This document shows positions 1 through 11,925 of a DNA stretch of 64,000 bases, piece after piece. The notes beneath the pieces were generated by a model. That model saw nothing but the letters and a program-made list of their open reading frames with translations, did not search any database and was not told where the DNA came from. Location of the stretch: NCBI GenBank assembly GCA_028641055.1, contig CM054060.1, forward strand, positions 240,154,833-240,218,832. Reading direction: 5' to 3'. Positions within the stretch are counted from its first letter, which is position 1. Each line of letters starts with the position of its first letter. The translations under genes were made by a program, and so were the position numbers. The DNA comes from Alopecurus myosuroides (lineage: Eukaryota > Streptophyta > Magnoliopsida > Poales > Poaceae).

Positions 1-1261
1 TCAGCCTTGGCTTTATGCCGGATAGCACCATGCCATTTGCTCTTTCAACTTGCCCATTGGAGGCAGGATGCACAACAGATGCAACATCCAGCCTGATCCG
101 CTTCTCTCTACAGAACCTCGCAAAAGCACCCTCAGCAAAGTTTGTGCCATTATCCGTGATAATGCTGTGCGGGTAGCCATATCTTAGGATCACATCCTTC
201 AGAAAACTCATAGCAGTGACTCCATCGCACTTCCGAATAGGCTTCACCTCAATCCACTTGGTGAACTTGTCAACCATGACCAGGATGTGAGTCATGTTGC
301 CTCTAGCTGGCTTGAAAGGACCCACCATGTCCAAACACCAAACTGCAAATGGCCAAGTAATGGGAATGGTCTTCAACTCGAAAGCTGGCATGTGAATCTT
401 ACTTGCAAATCTTTGGCAGCCGTTGCACTTTCTCACAATATCTTCAGCTTGCTTCAAGGCAGTGAGCCAAAAGAAGCCATGCCGAAAAGCCTTGTTGACC
501 AGAGCCCGAGAAGAGGCGTGATGCCCGCATTCCCCTTGGTGTATCTCCACCAGAATTTCTTCTCCTTCCTGTGGCTCTACACAGCGCTGCAGCACACCAG
601 TAGGACTTCTTCTATGCCGCACATCTCTGAAGATGGTATAGCCCTTGGATCTTCTCTGGATTTTCCTCGCGGTAACCTCATCACTCGGCAAGGTGCCGTC
701 CTTTAGAATGGATAATATGGGCAGAGCCCAACTCGGTGTCTCCCGGATGGGAAACACTGGTTCGTACAGTTCTATTGGATCAGCCACCACTTCCTCTTCT
801 GAGTTGAGGACAAGGTCACGAGTCCCCGAGCACTCGGCAAGGACCCCTTCGATGAATGCGACAGTCCCCGAGTTAGGAGGGGCAGTCCCCGAGTAAGAAG
901 GGACAGTCCCCGGGTTGCAGGTGCCAGTCCCCAGGATGGAGACGGCAGTCCCCGGGTTCTCTTTTGCAGCCTCCCAGTCAATCTCCATGGGAACAGCTTC
1001 CTCGCCAGGCAGAGAAGGAACGAAGATAGACTCCGAGTTGGGGGATGGCTTGATAGATGGCTTTCTCAAATGCTCCAAGGCAATCCCAGCCGGGATGTAC
1101 TGCCGAGAAGACCCCAACTTGGACAGCTTATCATCTGCCTCATTCTCTGCTCGGTGTATGTGTTTGAACTCGCATCCTTCAAAGAAACCAGTCATGGTTT
1201 GCACCAGAAACCGATATGATGCCATGTTGGCATCCAGAGCATCCCAGGTGCCTGATACTTG
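1..1261 (-). pseudogene. Tat-A pol, 3' part: end of second RNase H, spacer, integrase
   Basis: Continuation of the pol frame after an in-frame TAG at about 1262 that interrupts the archaeal-type RNase H right after its GDSNLVV motif. The rest of the RNase H (A/DDKLSKLG-like end) is followed by a repetitive spacer (about 790-960). Then comes integrase: a zinc-binding part with HH...CNGC, the catalytic core with DMVGPF, TDNGTNF and NGQVERANG (the D, D and E of the DDE triad), reaching the window edge. Integrase inserts the cDNA into the host chromosome. The sequence is open from about 1258 to 1 apart from the stop that precedes it, so decay is mild. Confidence 0.85.
790..960 (-). repeat. Coding minisatellite in Tat-A pol spacer
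   Basis: Five or so imperfect units of about 24-30 bp, each holding cagtccccgagt or a close variant, read on the minus strand as repeated xPGT/xSGT peptides between the second RNase H and integrase. Unit length is a multiple of three, so the frame is kept through copy-number change. Confidence 0.75.
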
Positions 1262-3216
1262 CTACACCACCAAATTCGAGTCGCCATAACAGATGATGCG
1301 CTGCACGCCAACCTCCTTGGCCACCTTCAAGCCGTGTACCATGGCCTCGTACTCTGCTACATTGTTGGATGCCTTGAAATGGATTTGCAGCACGTACTTG
1401 AGTTGATCTCGCTTGGGTGACGTGAGCACCACGCCAGCACCAAGGCCTACCTTCACTTTGGAGCCATCAAAATGCATCTTCCAGTAGTTGGCTACTGGCG
1501 AAGGAGGCTCATACTGCACCTCAGCCCAATCCACAAAAAAATCTGCTAGGATATGTGACTTGGTGGCTTCTCGTCTTGCGTACGAAGGAGCATACGCGAC
1601 TAGCTCAATCGCCCACTTGGCTACTCTGCCACTTGCTTCCTTGTTGCCCATGATGTCCGAGATGGGAGCAGAACACACCACTGTGATGGGATGCTCTTGG
1701 AAATAGTGCTTCAGCTTCTTGGCGCCCAGGTACACGCCGTAAGTCATCTTCTGGTAATGCGGGTAGTTTTGCTTGGAGCTGGATAGTACCTCACTGAGAT
1801 AGTATACTGGCCTCTGCACAGTCTTGCCTTCCTCTTCTCTCTCCACCACAATCACATCACTGACTACTCGGTTAGTCGCAGCAATGTACAGCAGCATTGG
1901 CTCTTTGGGTAGCGGACTAGCCAAGATGGGAGCGCTACCCAGCATGGCTTTCAACTCCTTGAATGCTACATCAGCTTGCGGTGTCCAGACAAACTTGTCA
2001 CTCTTCTTCATCAACTGATACAGAGGCAAGGCCTTCTCGCCCATTCTGCCCAGGAAGCGGCTCAGAGAAGCCAAGCAACCAGTGAATTTCTGCACATCCT
2101 TCAGTGATCTCGACAAAGACATGCTCTCTATAGCTTTTATCTTTGAAGGATTGGCCTCAAAGCCGAGTAGCTTGCCAGCCGGGACGCCAAAGGTGCATTT
2201 AGTCGGGTTCAGCTTCATTTTGTACTTGCGCAAGTTGGCAAAGGTTTCCTCAATGTCACTAAGCAGAGTATGTGTTTTATTCGTTTTGATGACAATGTCA
2301 TCTACGTACACCTGCACATTTTTGCCAATTTGATCATGCAAGAATTTCTGCATGCATCTCTGATAGGTATCCCCAGCATTCCGTAACCCAAAACACATGA
2401 CACGATAGCAATAAGCCCCGTACGGGGTAATAAAGGCAGTCTTAATTTGATCAGCAGGGTTGAGAGCTATCTGATGAAAACCAGAGTAGGCGTCTATGAA
2501 AGACAAAAGCTCACAACCAACAGTGGAATCGATCACCTGATCTATGCGGGGTAGCGGAAAGGGATCCTTGGGGCAGGCCTTGTTCAGGTCGGTGTAGTCC
2601 ACGCACATACGCCATGCGGTGTCAGCCTTGGGGTCCTCCTTCTTCTTCTCAACCATAACCGGGTTGGTTAGCCAGTCCGGATGCAATACCTCCATGATAA
2701 AGTTGCTTATCAGCAACTTGGTGATCTGATCACCGATAGCTTTCCTCCTCTCATCACCAAAGCGGCGCATAGCCTGCTTAACCGGCTTGGCATCATGCCG
2801 CACATGTAGCGAGTGCTCAACCAACTCCCTCGGGACACCCGGCAAATCCTCATTGGACCAGGCAAAGACGTCCCGATTCTCACGGAGGAAGTGGATGAGC
2901 TCGCTTTCCTATTTCTCTCCCAACCCGGCGCCAATGATGGAAACACGGTCTGGGAACTCAGGATCAACCTGGACCTTCTTTGTCTCCTGGGACGCCTGGA
3001 ACGCAGTCCCGTACTGGGAACTCGGCATGCCAGGCGCACCACCTTGCGCTGCTTGCGCCATCGCCACCACCTCATGCATCTTCTTCTTCTCGGTACCAAT
3101 GACCATGGATTCCGCCAGCTGAGAACCAGCAGAGGCACACTCCGAAGACCTCTTGTAATCACCCGAGATGGTGATGACTCCATTGGGACCAGGGATCTTC
3201 ATGTTCAGGTAGGCAG
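1262..3216 (-). pseudogene. Tat-A pol: protease tail, reverse transcriptase, RNase H, second RNase H
   Basis: After the PR-RT linker (motif KIPGPNGVITISGDYKRS just left of the Athila insertion) the frame runs through a spacer and into RT: palm motif WRMCVDYTDLNKACPKDPF, active site YVDDIVIKT, then thumb. Next comes the Ty3-type RNase H (LLYIAATNRVVSDVIVV, HPITVVCSAP), then the archaeal-type RNase H (MHFDGSKVKVGLGAGVVL, NNVAEYEAMVHGL, CYGDSNLVV). The 527-codon open stretch 1262-2845 covers RT and RNase H. The reading frame near 2845-3200 shifts at least once relative to RT. The upstream half of the protease lies at 13457-13961, on the other side of the Athila insertion. Confidence 0.88.
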
Positions 3217-3221
3217 CATGG
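3217..3221. other. Target-site duplication CATGG, left copy
   Basis: CATGG lies directly before the TG of the left Athila LTR and is repeated exactly at 13457-13461, directly after the CA of the right LTR. A 5-bp duplication is what Gypsy integrases make. It shows this is one complete insertion into Tat-A. Confidence 0.95.
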
Positions 3222-4752
3222 TGATGGCTCCCAAGTGCAGGAGATCACTTGTAGTACTTTTTGAATTAGAAAGGTTGTCGAACCCACGAGGAGCAGAAGG
3301 AACTGGTAAGTAGAATAGCAAAGGAATAATAAAAGCAACAGGTGTTTTTGTGTTTTAATTGTGTAGTGCAAGTAAAGTAAAATGCGGAAAGTAAATTGCA
3401 GCAAGTAGTAGGTCTCAATGAGAGACAAAGCCCAATCCTCTAATGCGCAAGAGGACAAGCTCAAGTGTGTGTTTGTGTCTTATATGTGGAAAACGTTCCT
3501 GAGGGCTGCACGGATTTAGCGGGCATAGTGATTCATTGCATAACATGTTTGTATATCTTGTCTAGTTTTAATCTTGTTCGGACGGAGCCACAAATAGGAA
3601 TAGCTAAATAAATAAACTATCACCCCTTATGATGGATCACGTGGCCAATTAAATGATAGCACGAGAATTATTAAGACATGATGTCCCACCATAGCCTTAT
3701 GCTCTAAGGTCCCCGATACAAGTACCCTCATAATGCAATTCAACGACTCTGTCTCAAGTTCCTGTCACCTAAAGACATCATCACGTCACTACATTACGGT
3801 GTTCCCCTATGAGCCCAAGTAGGTGAAGTGTTGTACAGTCGACGTTAGTACAACACCATCATAGAATCACATAAAAGATAAATACTAGACCAAATAACAA
3901 CTCATCTTATGTAACAAATCATTGCCAATTCATCTTATGCCCTCAGGAACATGCGGGAACTACTCACAACGTGCAAACATGATCATGTATGGTGACATAT
4001 GTAGTACAACACAATATGAAACAATGGATCCACCACCAAATAATGACAGGTACTCAATCCCAAACATGCAACGGAGTACAATAACATGTATCTAGGGTGT
4101 AGCAATGATCAAACTATGAGGGGAACAGAGTGGATCACGGTGATGGTGATGGTGGAGATGCAGGTGCTAGTGAGGATGGTGATGGAGATGCTTCCTCCCA
4201 CGCCAAGGAGGAGATGGGGATGAAGATGGGGATGATTTCCCCCTTCTCCGGAGCTCCGGAGCAGCAAGATCTGTCTCCCCCCCGGAGATTTTCGAGAGTT
4301 TCGCCGCCCTGGCGGCTCCGTCTCGTCTCGGGAAAATTAGGGTGTTCGTTTTCGGGGGAGACGGAGTCGTCAGCAAAAATACCTCGGGGAGGAGGTGCTG
4401 TGGGCCCATTTGGGGGCCCCACACGCGGCCAGGGAATCTGGCCGTGTGGGCTACCCCCTTTTGGGCCTCCTGGCCCTCCTCCTTTGTGTCTTGTGCCCAC
4501 GGCCTTTCTCCCGAAGATAAACTGACAGGGTTTCTTTCCTTTCGCAATTTGGATACCTGTAGCTCCTGAAACATCAAAAACATGAAAACAGGTGTTTTCT
4601 GACACCCAGAAATTAAATACCAAAAATAGGGACTTTGTAGGAAAGTCCCATAAAATCATCTAAAACATGCAAAACAATGACATAACATTGATAAAACATC
4701 CCACTAATGCCTATATGGAGGGTATAAATGATGATATAAAATGCACGTATCA
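3222..4752 (-). repeat. Athila 3' LTR (left copy)
   Basis: Direct repeat of 11926-13456, same length. Contains a GGTGAT/GGAGAT-rich stretch at about 4130-4220 and GC-rich sequence to about 4500; open frames there on both strands are shared by both LTRs but have no protein-like content I recognise. Confidence 0.95.
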
Positions 4753-4768
4753 ACTCCCCCAAGCTTAA
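4753..4768 (-). other. Athila polypurine tract
   Basis: On the minus strand AAGCTTGGGGGAGT abuts the 3' LTR; the purine run is the expected primer for plus-strand DNA synthesis. A near copy of the same sequence lies inside the element at 6203-6217. Confidence 0.85.
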
Positions 4769-6235
4769 ACCTTTGCTCGTCCTCGAGTAAATAAGGACAT
4801 AGATCATTACATGCATCAATGGACTTATGGTTGATAAATAAATACGGGCATTGTATCATCATCATGTTCAGTTATAATGCAAGATGAATGAATAGAACTC
4901 ATACACATAAGGATAACATATTCGAAGCTCTAGCAAACACCCCATACTTTTGAAAGCAAATAACCATTGTATGTTGGACATTCGAATTATACTCTTTAAT
5001 TTGGAGAAAGATAAATGAGTAGAGGTAAAACATGATCAAGTCTCATTTAGTTTCCAAACTATTCAGCTTAAATTACTAATTGTAATGTGGCATCCATTGG
5101 GCTAAGACTCTCATTGCCCCTTTATCATTAGCATCTTAATTTATGAATGTTGAAGTAATGTGGTTGACAAGGTGTTGGTTGAATGTCTCATGCCCCGTGA
5201 GTGTGAAAACCTACTCCATGATTACTCAACTTAAGATTCCTAATAAGCTTTGTACAATCATAATAAGTATTAATGACATCATAGAGAATTGCAAAGAGGT
5301 ACCTCTTGCCCCATGACATAGAAACCAGCCCATGTCACAATAACAAGATGAACAAATGGAGTAGACTCATCATCCTTTTTTATTTCATTCACTATATGCA
5401 TAGCTTCTTATTTTATTGTAGGATGTGTTTGTAGAGTCCACTCTAGCTGTAAGTAAATTTCCACCATGATCAAGCATGGCTTGGGTTAGCGGCCCAATGT
5501 AATTTCTCTAGTCATATATACTTACTCATCAAAACTTACTATTCCTCTATTTCATTTCAGCATGGCAGGAGTCCAAAAACAAAAGCACATGACATCAACT
5601 AAATATAAAATTTCTTTGTGCAATGTTGATAGCTTTTCACGTGATGCACGTGTTAGCCAAATCCCAACCAAAATCCTTGTCAAGCACAAAACTTTTAGCT
5701 CCCATTAATGGGTCATGTTTGTTAAGTGCAATAGAAATAAATGTGTGCATTCAAAAGTTCATGAGAGTCTTATCCCAAATTCAGCCCATGCCAATTAATA
5801 ACATAAGCATCTTAATTTAGAGCATAAATGAAACTATAACATGGTGAACAAGCTCGGAATAGCCATTAAGCTAATAGATAGATAGTGGATTTATGTCATA
5901 TTCAGATAATTCTACAATTGTCCAACACACTCAAGTTAATTAATTTCAAGGCAAGATGTGATTGAAACCTCTAAATATGCCATGCTCATTTGCATGAGTG
6001 TTACCCATAAATCCCCAAAACAAGGGAATCATGGATGACACCATACTTTATTATTCATTGATAAACCATAAGACGGGGATGCATGATAATGCTCAATGAG
6101 CTCACTCAAGCCTAAACGAAAACGATACTATATAATAAAAGCAAGACACACCAAAACTAGATAGACATGATAAAGCTGATAAAAGACGGGGGATATGTGA
6201 AACTCCCCCAAGCTTAGATGGTTGCGGTAATTTCT
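4769..6235. other. Athila 3' non-coding region
   Basis: About 1.45 kb of AT-rich sequence with no open frame of interest on either strand, between the polypurine tract and the coiled-coil ORF. Only the 12-mer CTCGAGGACGAG (minus strand, 4776-4787) and the internal polypurine-like copy near 6203 stand out. Confidence 0.7.
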
Positions 6236-6795
6236 TCATTCTCCCTTCTTCTCGTACTCAGCCCACCACTCTTTCTTCTTCTTGTCGTAATCTTCCTTCC
6301 ACTCTTCCTGCTTCCTTGGAAAAGGCCTTCCAATATGGAAGGACATGGGTGGATCATTGTACTTGAGAGTGGCAGCTTCTGCAATCTTCTTGAAACGTTC
6401 TTCATACTCACAGTTCTGGTTCTCCATGTCCCACATCAGAGCTTGGTACCTATCCATCTCTGATATGACACGCAGATACCTAGTTCCCAGGTCCTTGACC
6501 CTCTCCTCGTACTCCTCTATCTTCTTCTCCAGCTCTAGATTCATGAAGTGGTGGGCATCAAGGATGCGTTCAACAATAGAGTTATACCTGAAAACTGTTT
6601 GTTCTAGAGCCTCCAGCCTCTCCTCCAGCGTGCCTTCTGTCTTGGGAGCCTTCACCTCCTCCATGAGCAACACACCATCCTTCAAGGTCAGGGTTTTCAT
6701 GGGGGTCATCACGGAGTTGAGGTAATGGTTCACAATGCCTCCCTTGGGTGGATCTTCCCCCCTAGGTTGGATCCGGAGCTTGACATGGCTAAACC
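6236..6795 (-). CDS. Athila third ORF, coiled-coil protein
   Basis: Open reading frame downstream of integrase, continuous on the minus strand from 7036 to 6236. The protein-like part starts near 6795, at a good 3' splice site (pyrimidine-rich tract then GGCAG) just before GFSHVKLRI. It encodes about 185 residues. A short basic N-terminal part is followed by a long charged helix (ERLEALEQTVFRYNSIVERI through LEKKIEEYEERVKDLG and YEERFKKIAEAATL), a strong coiled-coil prediction by heptad pattern, and a lysine/glutamate-rich end. Athila elements often carry an env-like ORF at this place; this one shows no signal peptide or membrane segment, so it is not recognisably env-like. It is probably expressed from a spliced RNA. 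Function unknown. Confidence 0.65.
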
Positions 6796-7113
6796 CTGCC
6801 AGAGAGAAACAACAGAAACAAAGATCGCACGAGAACTCTCGGTGCGGGATTAGATCGACAAAAGGGGGTATACATTGACGGGTTTTAGGGTAAGAAGAAG
6901 TGTCGGAGTCGAAAACGAGACGGAACGGGACTCCGAGGTGGAAAAGGGGTACCTCCACGCGGCCAAGGAATCTGGCCGCGTGTGGGGTCCTCTTTTCCCC
7001 CTCGAGGTCCAATTCCTTCCAATTTTCTTGTCCCACACGTTAATTTCCATAAAAAATGAGTTCTGTAAGTTTTCACGCAATTCCGAGAAACTTCCAAACA
7101 CAATAATTGTAAA

Positions 7114-9683
7114 TTATTGAATTTGGGTTTCTGAAACTGCAGGATCCCTTACAATTACCTCCTCCGGTGTCATTAACTTTATCTCCTCGATGGTTCCTAT
7201 GAAGCTCTTTCCTGCAATATAATGTTTTAGGCGTTGTCCATTGACCACATGAGGTTTACCTTTCATATCACCGTGAAGACGGATGGCCCCCGAACGGTAT
7301 ATCTCCTGTACTACCAATGGACCCTGCCATTTTGAAGCTAATTTCCCTGCAGAAAACTTAAAACGAGAATTGTACAATAGGACTTGATCACCTACTTTAA
7401 ATTCCTTTCTTTTAATTTTCTTGTCATGCCAAATTTTAACTTTCTCTTTAAACAATTTTGCACTTTCATATGCTTCATTACTCCATTCATCTAATAGATT
7501 TAGGTCAAGCAATCTCTTCTCCCCCGCTGTTTTTAAATCAAAATTTAATTTCTTAATAGCCCATCTAGCTTTATGTTCTAATTCAACGGGTAAATGACAT
7601 GCTTTTCCATAAACCATTTTATAAGGAGACATACCCATAGGATTTTTATAAGTAGTTCTATAAGCCCACAATGCATCATTAATTTTAAGTGGCCAATCAG
7701 ATCTAGCTCTGTTTACTGTTTTCTCTAAAATAAGTTTAATTTCCCTATTACTTAATTCAACTTGTCCACTAGTTTGAGGATGATAGGGTGATGCAATTAT
7801 ATGATTAACATTATATTTTGCCAATGTTTTTCTAAGAACACCATGCATAAAATGAGATCCACCATCAGTAATTAAAAATCTAGGAACACCAAATATAGGG
7901 AAAATAATTTCTTTAAGCATTTGCATGGTTGTGGCATGGTCTGCACTCTTAGTAGGAATTGCTTCTACCCATTTTGTAACATAATCAACAGCAACCAAAA
8001 TGTGAGTATGTTTTGTACTAGATGCAGGAAATGGTCCCATAAAGTCAAAACCCCACACATCAAATGGATCAAGTGGTAATGTATAGTTCATAGGCATTTC
8101 ATTCCTTCTACCAATGTTTCCTACTCTTTCACATTTATCACAAGTTTTAACATATTCAGCACAATCCTTGAATAGAGTAGGCCAATAAAAACCACATTGT
8201 AATACCTTTGCTGCAGTACGATCTCCTGCATGATGTCCTCCATAGGGACTGTCATGGCAATCTCTTATAATAGCCTGCTGTTCATGCTCAGGTACACAAC
8301 GTCTAATAATGCCATCAAAACTTTTCTTATACAAGAATGGATCATCCCAAAAATAATTTCTAAGGTCATAAAAGAATTTCTTTGTTTGCTGGTAAGTAAA
8401 TTGTGGTGGCATAACTTTCCCAACAATAAAATTTGCATAATTAGCAAACCAAGGAGATGCAACTTTAGCACTAGAAATACTAACAAGGGCAAGTTGTTCA
8501 TTAGCAAAACTATCATTAATAGGAATAGGATCATCAGGTATATTTTCCATTCTAGAAAGATGATCAGCTATGGGATTATCTTCTCCTTTCCTATCTACTA
8601 TGTGTAAACCAAATTCTTGCAACAAAAGTACCCATCTTATTAGCCTAGGCTTAGCATCTTTCTTATTTATCAAATATTTAATAGCAGAATGATCAGAGTG
8701 CACAGTGACTTTTGAATCAATTATGTAAGATCTAAATTTATCACATGCAAATATTACCGCTAAAAATTCTTTTTCAGTTGTAGCATAATTTCTTTGAGCA
8801 CCATCTAGTGTTTTACTAGCATAGTAAGTAACATTCAATTTATTATCAACCCTTTGGCCTAAAACAGCTCCAACTGCATAATCACTAGCATCACACATAA
8901 TTTCAAAGGGCAAGTTCCAATAAGGAGGTTGAATAATAGGTGCAGTTATTAAGGCTTTCTTTAAAACATTAAAGGATTCTATGCAATCATCATTAAAAGA
9001 AAACGGAACATCCTTTTGCAAAAGATTGGTTAGAGGCTTTGATATTTTAGAGAAACCTTTAATGAACCTACAATAAAAACCTACATGACCGAGAAAACTT
9101 CTTATACCTTTGATGTCTCTTGGATATGGTAATTTCTCAATAGCTTCAATTTTTGCTGGGTCAACTTCTATTCCTCTTCTAGAAATATGATGCCCAAGAA
9201 CAATTCCCTCTGTTACCATAAAGTGACACTTCTCCCAATTAAGAACAAGGTGTTGGTCTTCACAACGCTGCAAAAATTTGTTAAGGTTGAACAAGCAATT
9301 ATCGAAAGAAGTACCATACACCGAAAAATCATCCATAAAGACTTCCACTATCTTTTCAATATAATCAGCAAATATAGCATTCATGCATCTCTGAAAAGTA
9401 GCAGGTGCATTACATAAACCAAAAGGCATTCTCCTATAAGCAAATGTACCATATGGGCAAGTAAAAGTGGTCTTTTCCTGATCATCACTATGAACTGGAA
9501 TTTGAGAGAAGCCTGAATACCCATCTAAATAACAAAAGTGAGAATGTTTAGATAATCTCTCTAGCATTTGATCAATAAATGGCAATGGATAATGGTCCTT
9601 ACGAGTTTCTTTATTTAATTTTCTATAATCAATGCACATTCTATAACCAACAACAGTACGTTGAGCAACAAGTTCATCATCTT
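7114..9683 (-). pseudogene. Athila pol: reverse transcriptase, RNase H, integrase
   Basis: One open frame of 841 codons from 9639. RT core has [20 protein letters not shown] and active site FMDDFSVYG (residues about 101-109 of this frame). RNase H includes [18 protein letters not shown] and [15 protein letters not shown]. Integrase has HHCC (GGHHAGD ... CDKCERVG), catalytic [16 protein letters not shown] and SGQVELSN, and a C-terminal region with [24 protein letters not shown]. The start of RT lies in another frame: a small deletion near 9683 separates it from the protease frame upstream, so the polyprotein is broken here. Everything downstream looks intact. Confidence 0.9.
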
Positions 9684-11174
9684 TATAGGAACCACAGTAA
9701 TTCCACCTTTCTTAGGAACACAGTGAACAGGACTAACCCATTTACTATCAGCTATAGGATAAATAATACCAGCCTCTATGAGTCGAATTACCTCCTTTCT
9801 TACTACTTCCTTCATTTTTGGATGTAGACGGCGTTGGAAATCAACAACAGGTTTAGCATCTTCTTCCAAATTAATTTTATGCATACATAGAGCTGGACTT
9901 ATGCACTTAAGATCATCAAGAGAATAACCAATAGCCTTACGGTGGGCTTTAAGCACATCAAGTAATTTCTCTTCTTCCTCAGCTGAAAGGTTAGCACTAA
10001 TAATAACAGGATATATATTTTTCTTATCCAAGTATGCATATTTCAGATTTTCAGGCAAAGGCTTTAATTCAAAACTAGGATCTCCTTTAGGCGGTGGGAG
10101 TACTCCTAGATTATCAGGTGGGATATGCAATTGTAATTGTGGAGGTTGCTGCCATAATATTTGTTCTAAAGCTTCTTTTTCTGCATCATTAAATGGCTCT
10201 TCCTGATTAAGCATATAACGTTCCACCACGTCTGATGAAGCTACAGCTATATGATCAAGAGTTTCAATTATATCTTTAGATTTTGATTCTTTCTTAGCAG
10301 GTTTATCAGCAAATTTAGAAAAATTAAATTCAAGTTTCTCTCCAGCACATTCAATAAACACCCTTTCTCTAGGCAAATCAATTTCAGCACCAACAGTATT
10401 TAAGAAAGGTCTACCAAATATAATAGGACAGAAAGAATCTTGTGGACAACCAAGCACAATAAAATCAGTAGGATATTTTATTTTCCCTACCAATACTTCA
10501 ACATCTCTAACAATTCCAAAGGTACTAATATAATCTTTATTAGCAAGCTGAATGGTCATACCTTTTTCTTCCATGGTGATAGGATCAATATCAGGCTTAA
10601 TTTCTTGATAGAGAGAATATGGAATGACACTAATGCTTGCTCCAATATCACATAAACCATGATAACAAGAAGTCCCAATAGAGCATGATATAATTGGCTT
10701 ACCAACTTTGGATGAATTCCCTTTAATAACTTTGGTAGCATCTTCACATAAATAAACATCAACAAGATCTTCTTCATTTAATTGCTTAATAATAGAGACT
10801 TGGTTCTTGACTTCCACCTGTTCTTTAGGTTGAGAACATCTCTTTCTACTTTTGTCAGCAACAGCAATAAGCAAATTCTCTTTAACTTTTTCAGGATAGG
10901 GAGGTGGTTCAATATATGCTTCTATTACTACAGATGACACTTGTGTTTCTTTAATAAATTTAGGGACAACAATAGAAGATTTAACAGGTTCAACATAATA
11001 ATCAAATCCACTTTTAGGAATTCGAATGTGCTCAGCAAATTTCTTAGCTATTTCAATTGCAACATATGGATCTAGACCAAAATCTTTAATAACATTCTTG
11101 AACAAAATAGAACTAGAGAAACTTTCTACACATGAATATCCATAATCAAAATAAGCTTCATTACCTTTGTCTAG
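9684..11174 (-). pseudogene. Athila gag end, protease and RT N-terminus
   Basis: Frame 11180-9615 holds the end of gag/nucleocapsid region, then an aspartic protease with CDIGASISVIPYSLY. The catalytic triplet reads D-I-G in place of D-S/T-G or D-L-G; the flap and IIFGRPFLNTVG follow as in the family. It ends in the RT lead-in (HPKMKEVVRKEVIRLIEAGIIYPI and [13 protein letters not shown]). It is separated from gag by a one-base deletion near 11175 and from RT by another small indel near 9683, so the polyprotein is cut into three frames. Confidence 0.85.
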
Positions 11175-11818
11175 GTCCAATATTCAGAGTTCTTCGAAAT
11201 AATTTCCAATAAATTCCAAGCTTCTTCTGCAGTATTATTTGTAAAGCTTCCACCAGATGAACCATCCAAATATTGCTTTAGCCTATCAGGTAGTCTCACA
11301 TAAAAGTTTATCAATATAAGTTTATTTGTGAGATCATGACAAGGATTCTTACGAAGGAGGTCCTTAAGCCTCCCCCAAGCTTGAGTAATACTCTCTCCAA
11401 GGTGTGGCCAAAAATTAAATATAAAGCAACGGTTCTCATAAGCTTCTTTAGGAGTAAAATATTTAAGAAAGAAAACCTTCATAAAAGTATCCCAATTATG
11501 TGTAATTTCTTCATCCAGGGACATATACCATTTTCGAGCATCACCAGTTAAGGACTGGTACAATAACTTGCATTTTACCTCCTCCTCAGAAATTGCCTTG
11601 AGCCTAATTAGCCCACATATATCCTCAATAGCCCGTATGTGATCACTTGCAGCCTTTGTTCCATCCCCTGCAAAATACTCATGCCTAACAGCTTTAACAA
11701 ATTCAAGGGGAATAATATAACCATCATCATGAGGTGCTTTTTCAACAACTTTAGGTTTAATAGCATAAGCACTCTCATATAAAGCAAGTTTCAGCGAAGC
11801 ATCTCTCATAAAAGCCAT
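11171..11818 (-). pseudogene. Athila gag (capsid) ORF
   Basis: Gag capsid domain of the retrotransposon gag family: RHEYFAGDGTKAASDHIRAI, then LLYQSLTGDARKWYMSL, WDTFMKVFFLKYFTPKEAYE and ITQAWGRLKDLLRKNPCHDL, the usual order. The start is chosen at the ATG at 11818 (MAFMRDASLKLALYES). The frame ends in a premature stop at 11171; a one-base loss in what was probably a GGGAC run shifts the following sequence into the next frame. Confidence 0.8.
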
Positions 11819-11896
11819 AATAATAACAGGATGCAACAGCAAGTAAAATTCAGCTTTCAAGTTTCCTTACCAAACTTCTTACCAATAGCGCTACGC

Positions 11897-11914
11897 TCCC
11901 TGACAACGGCGCCA
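11897..11914 (-). other. Athila primer-binding site, tRNA-Asp type
   Basis: Minus strand reads TGGCGCCGTTGTCAGGGA, 11 nt downstream of the 5' LTR. It matches the complement of the 3' end of plant tRNA-Asp (TGGCGCCGTTGCCGGGGA) with two changes. Confidence 0.88.
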
Positions 11915-11925
11915 GAAAAGTGTCT

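Noticed and set aside
4130..4660. Long open frames on both strands in the Athila LTR (also at 12796-13363)
   Set aside because: They come from GC-rich and GGTGAT-repeat sequence in the LTR; they appear on both strands and show no protein motif.
6203..6217. Second polypurine-like site in Athila as an LTR boundary
   Set aside because: No LTR sequence follows it; it may be an internal central polypurine tract or a chance copy, but it marks no element end.
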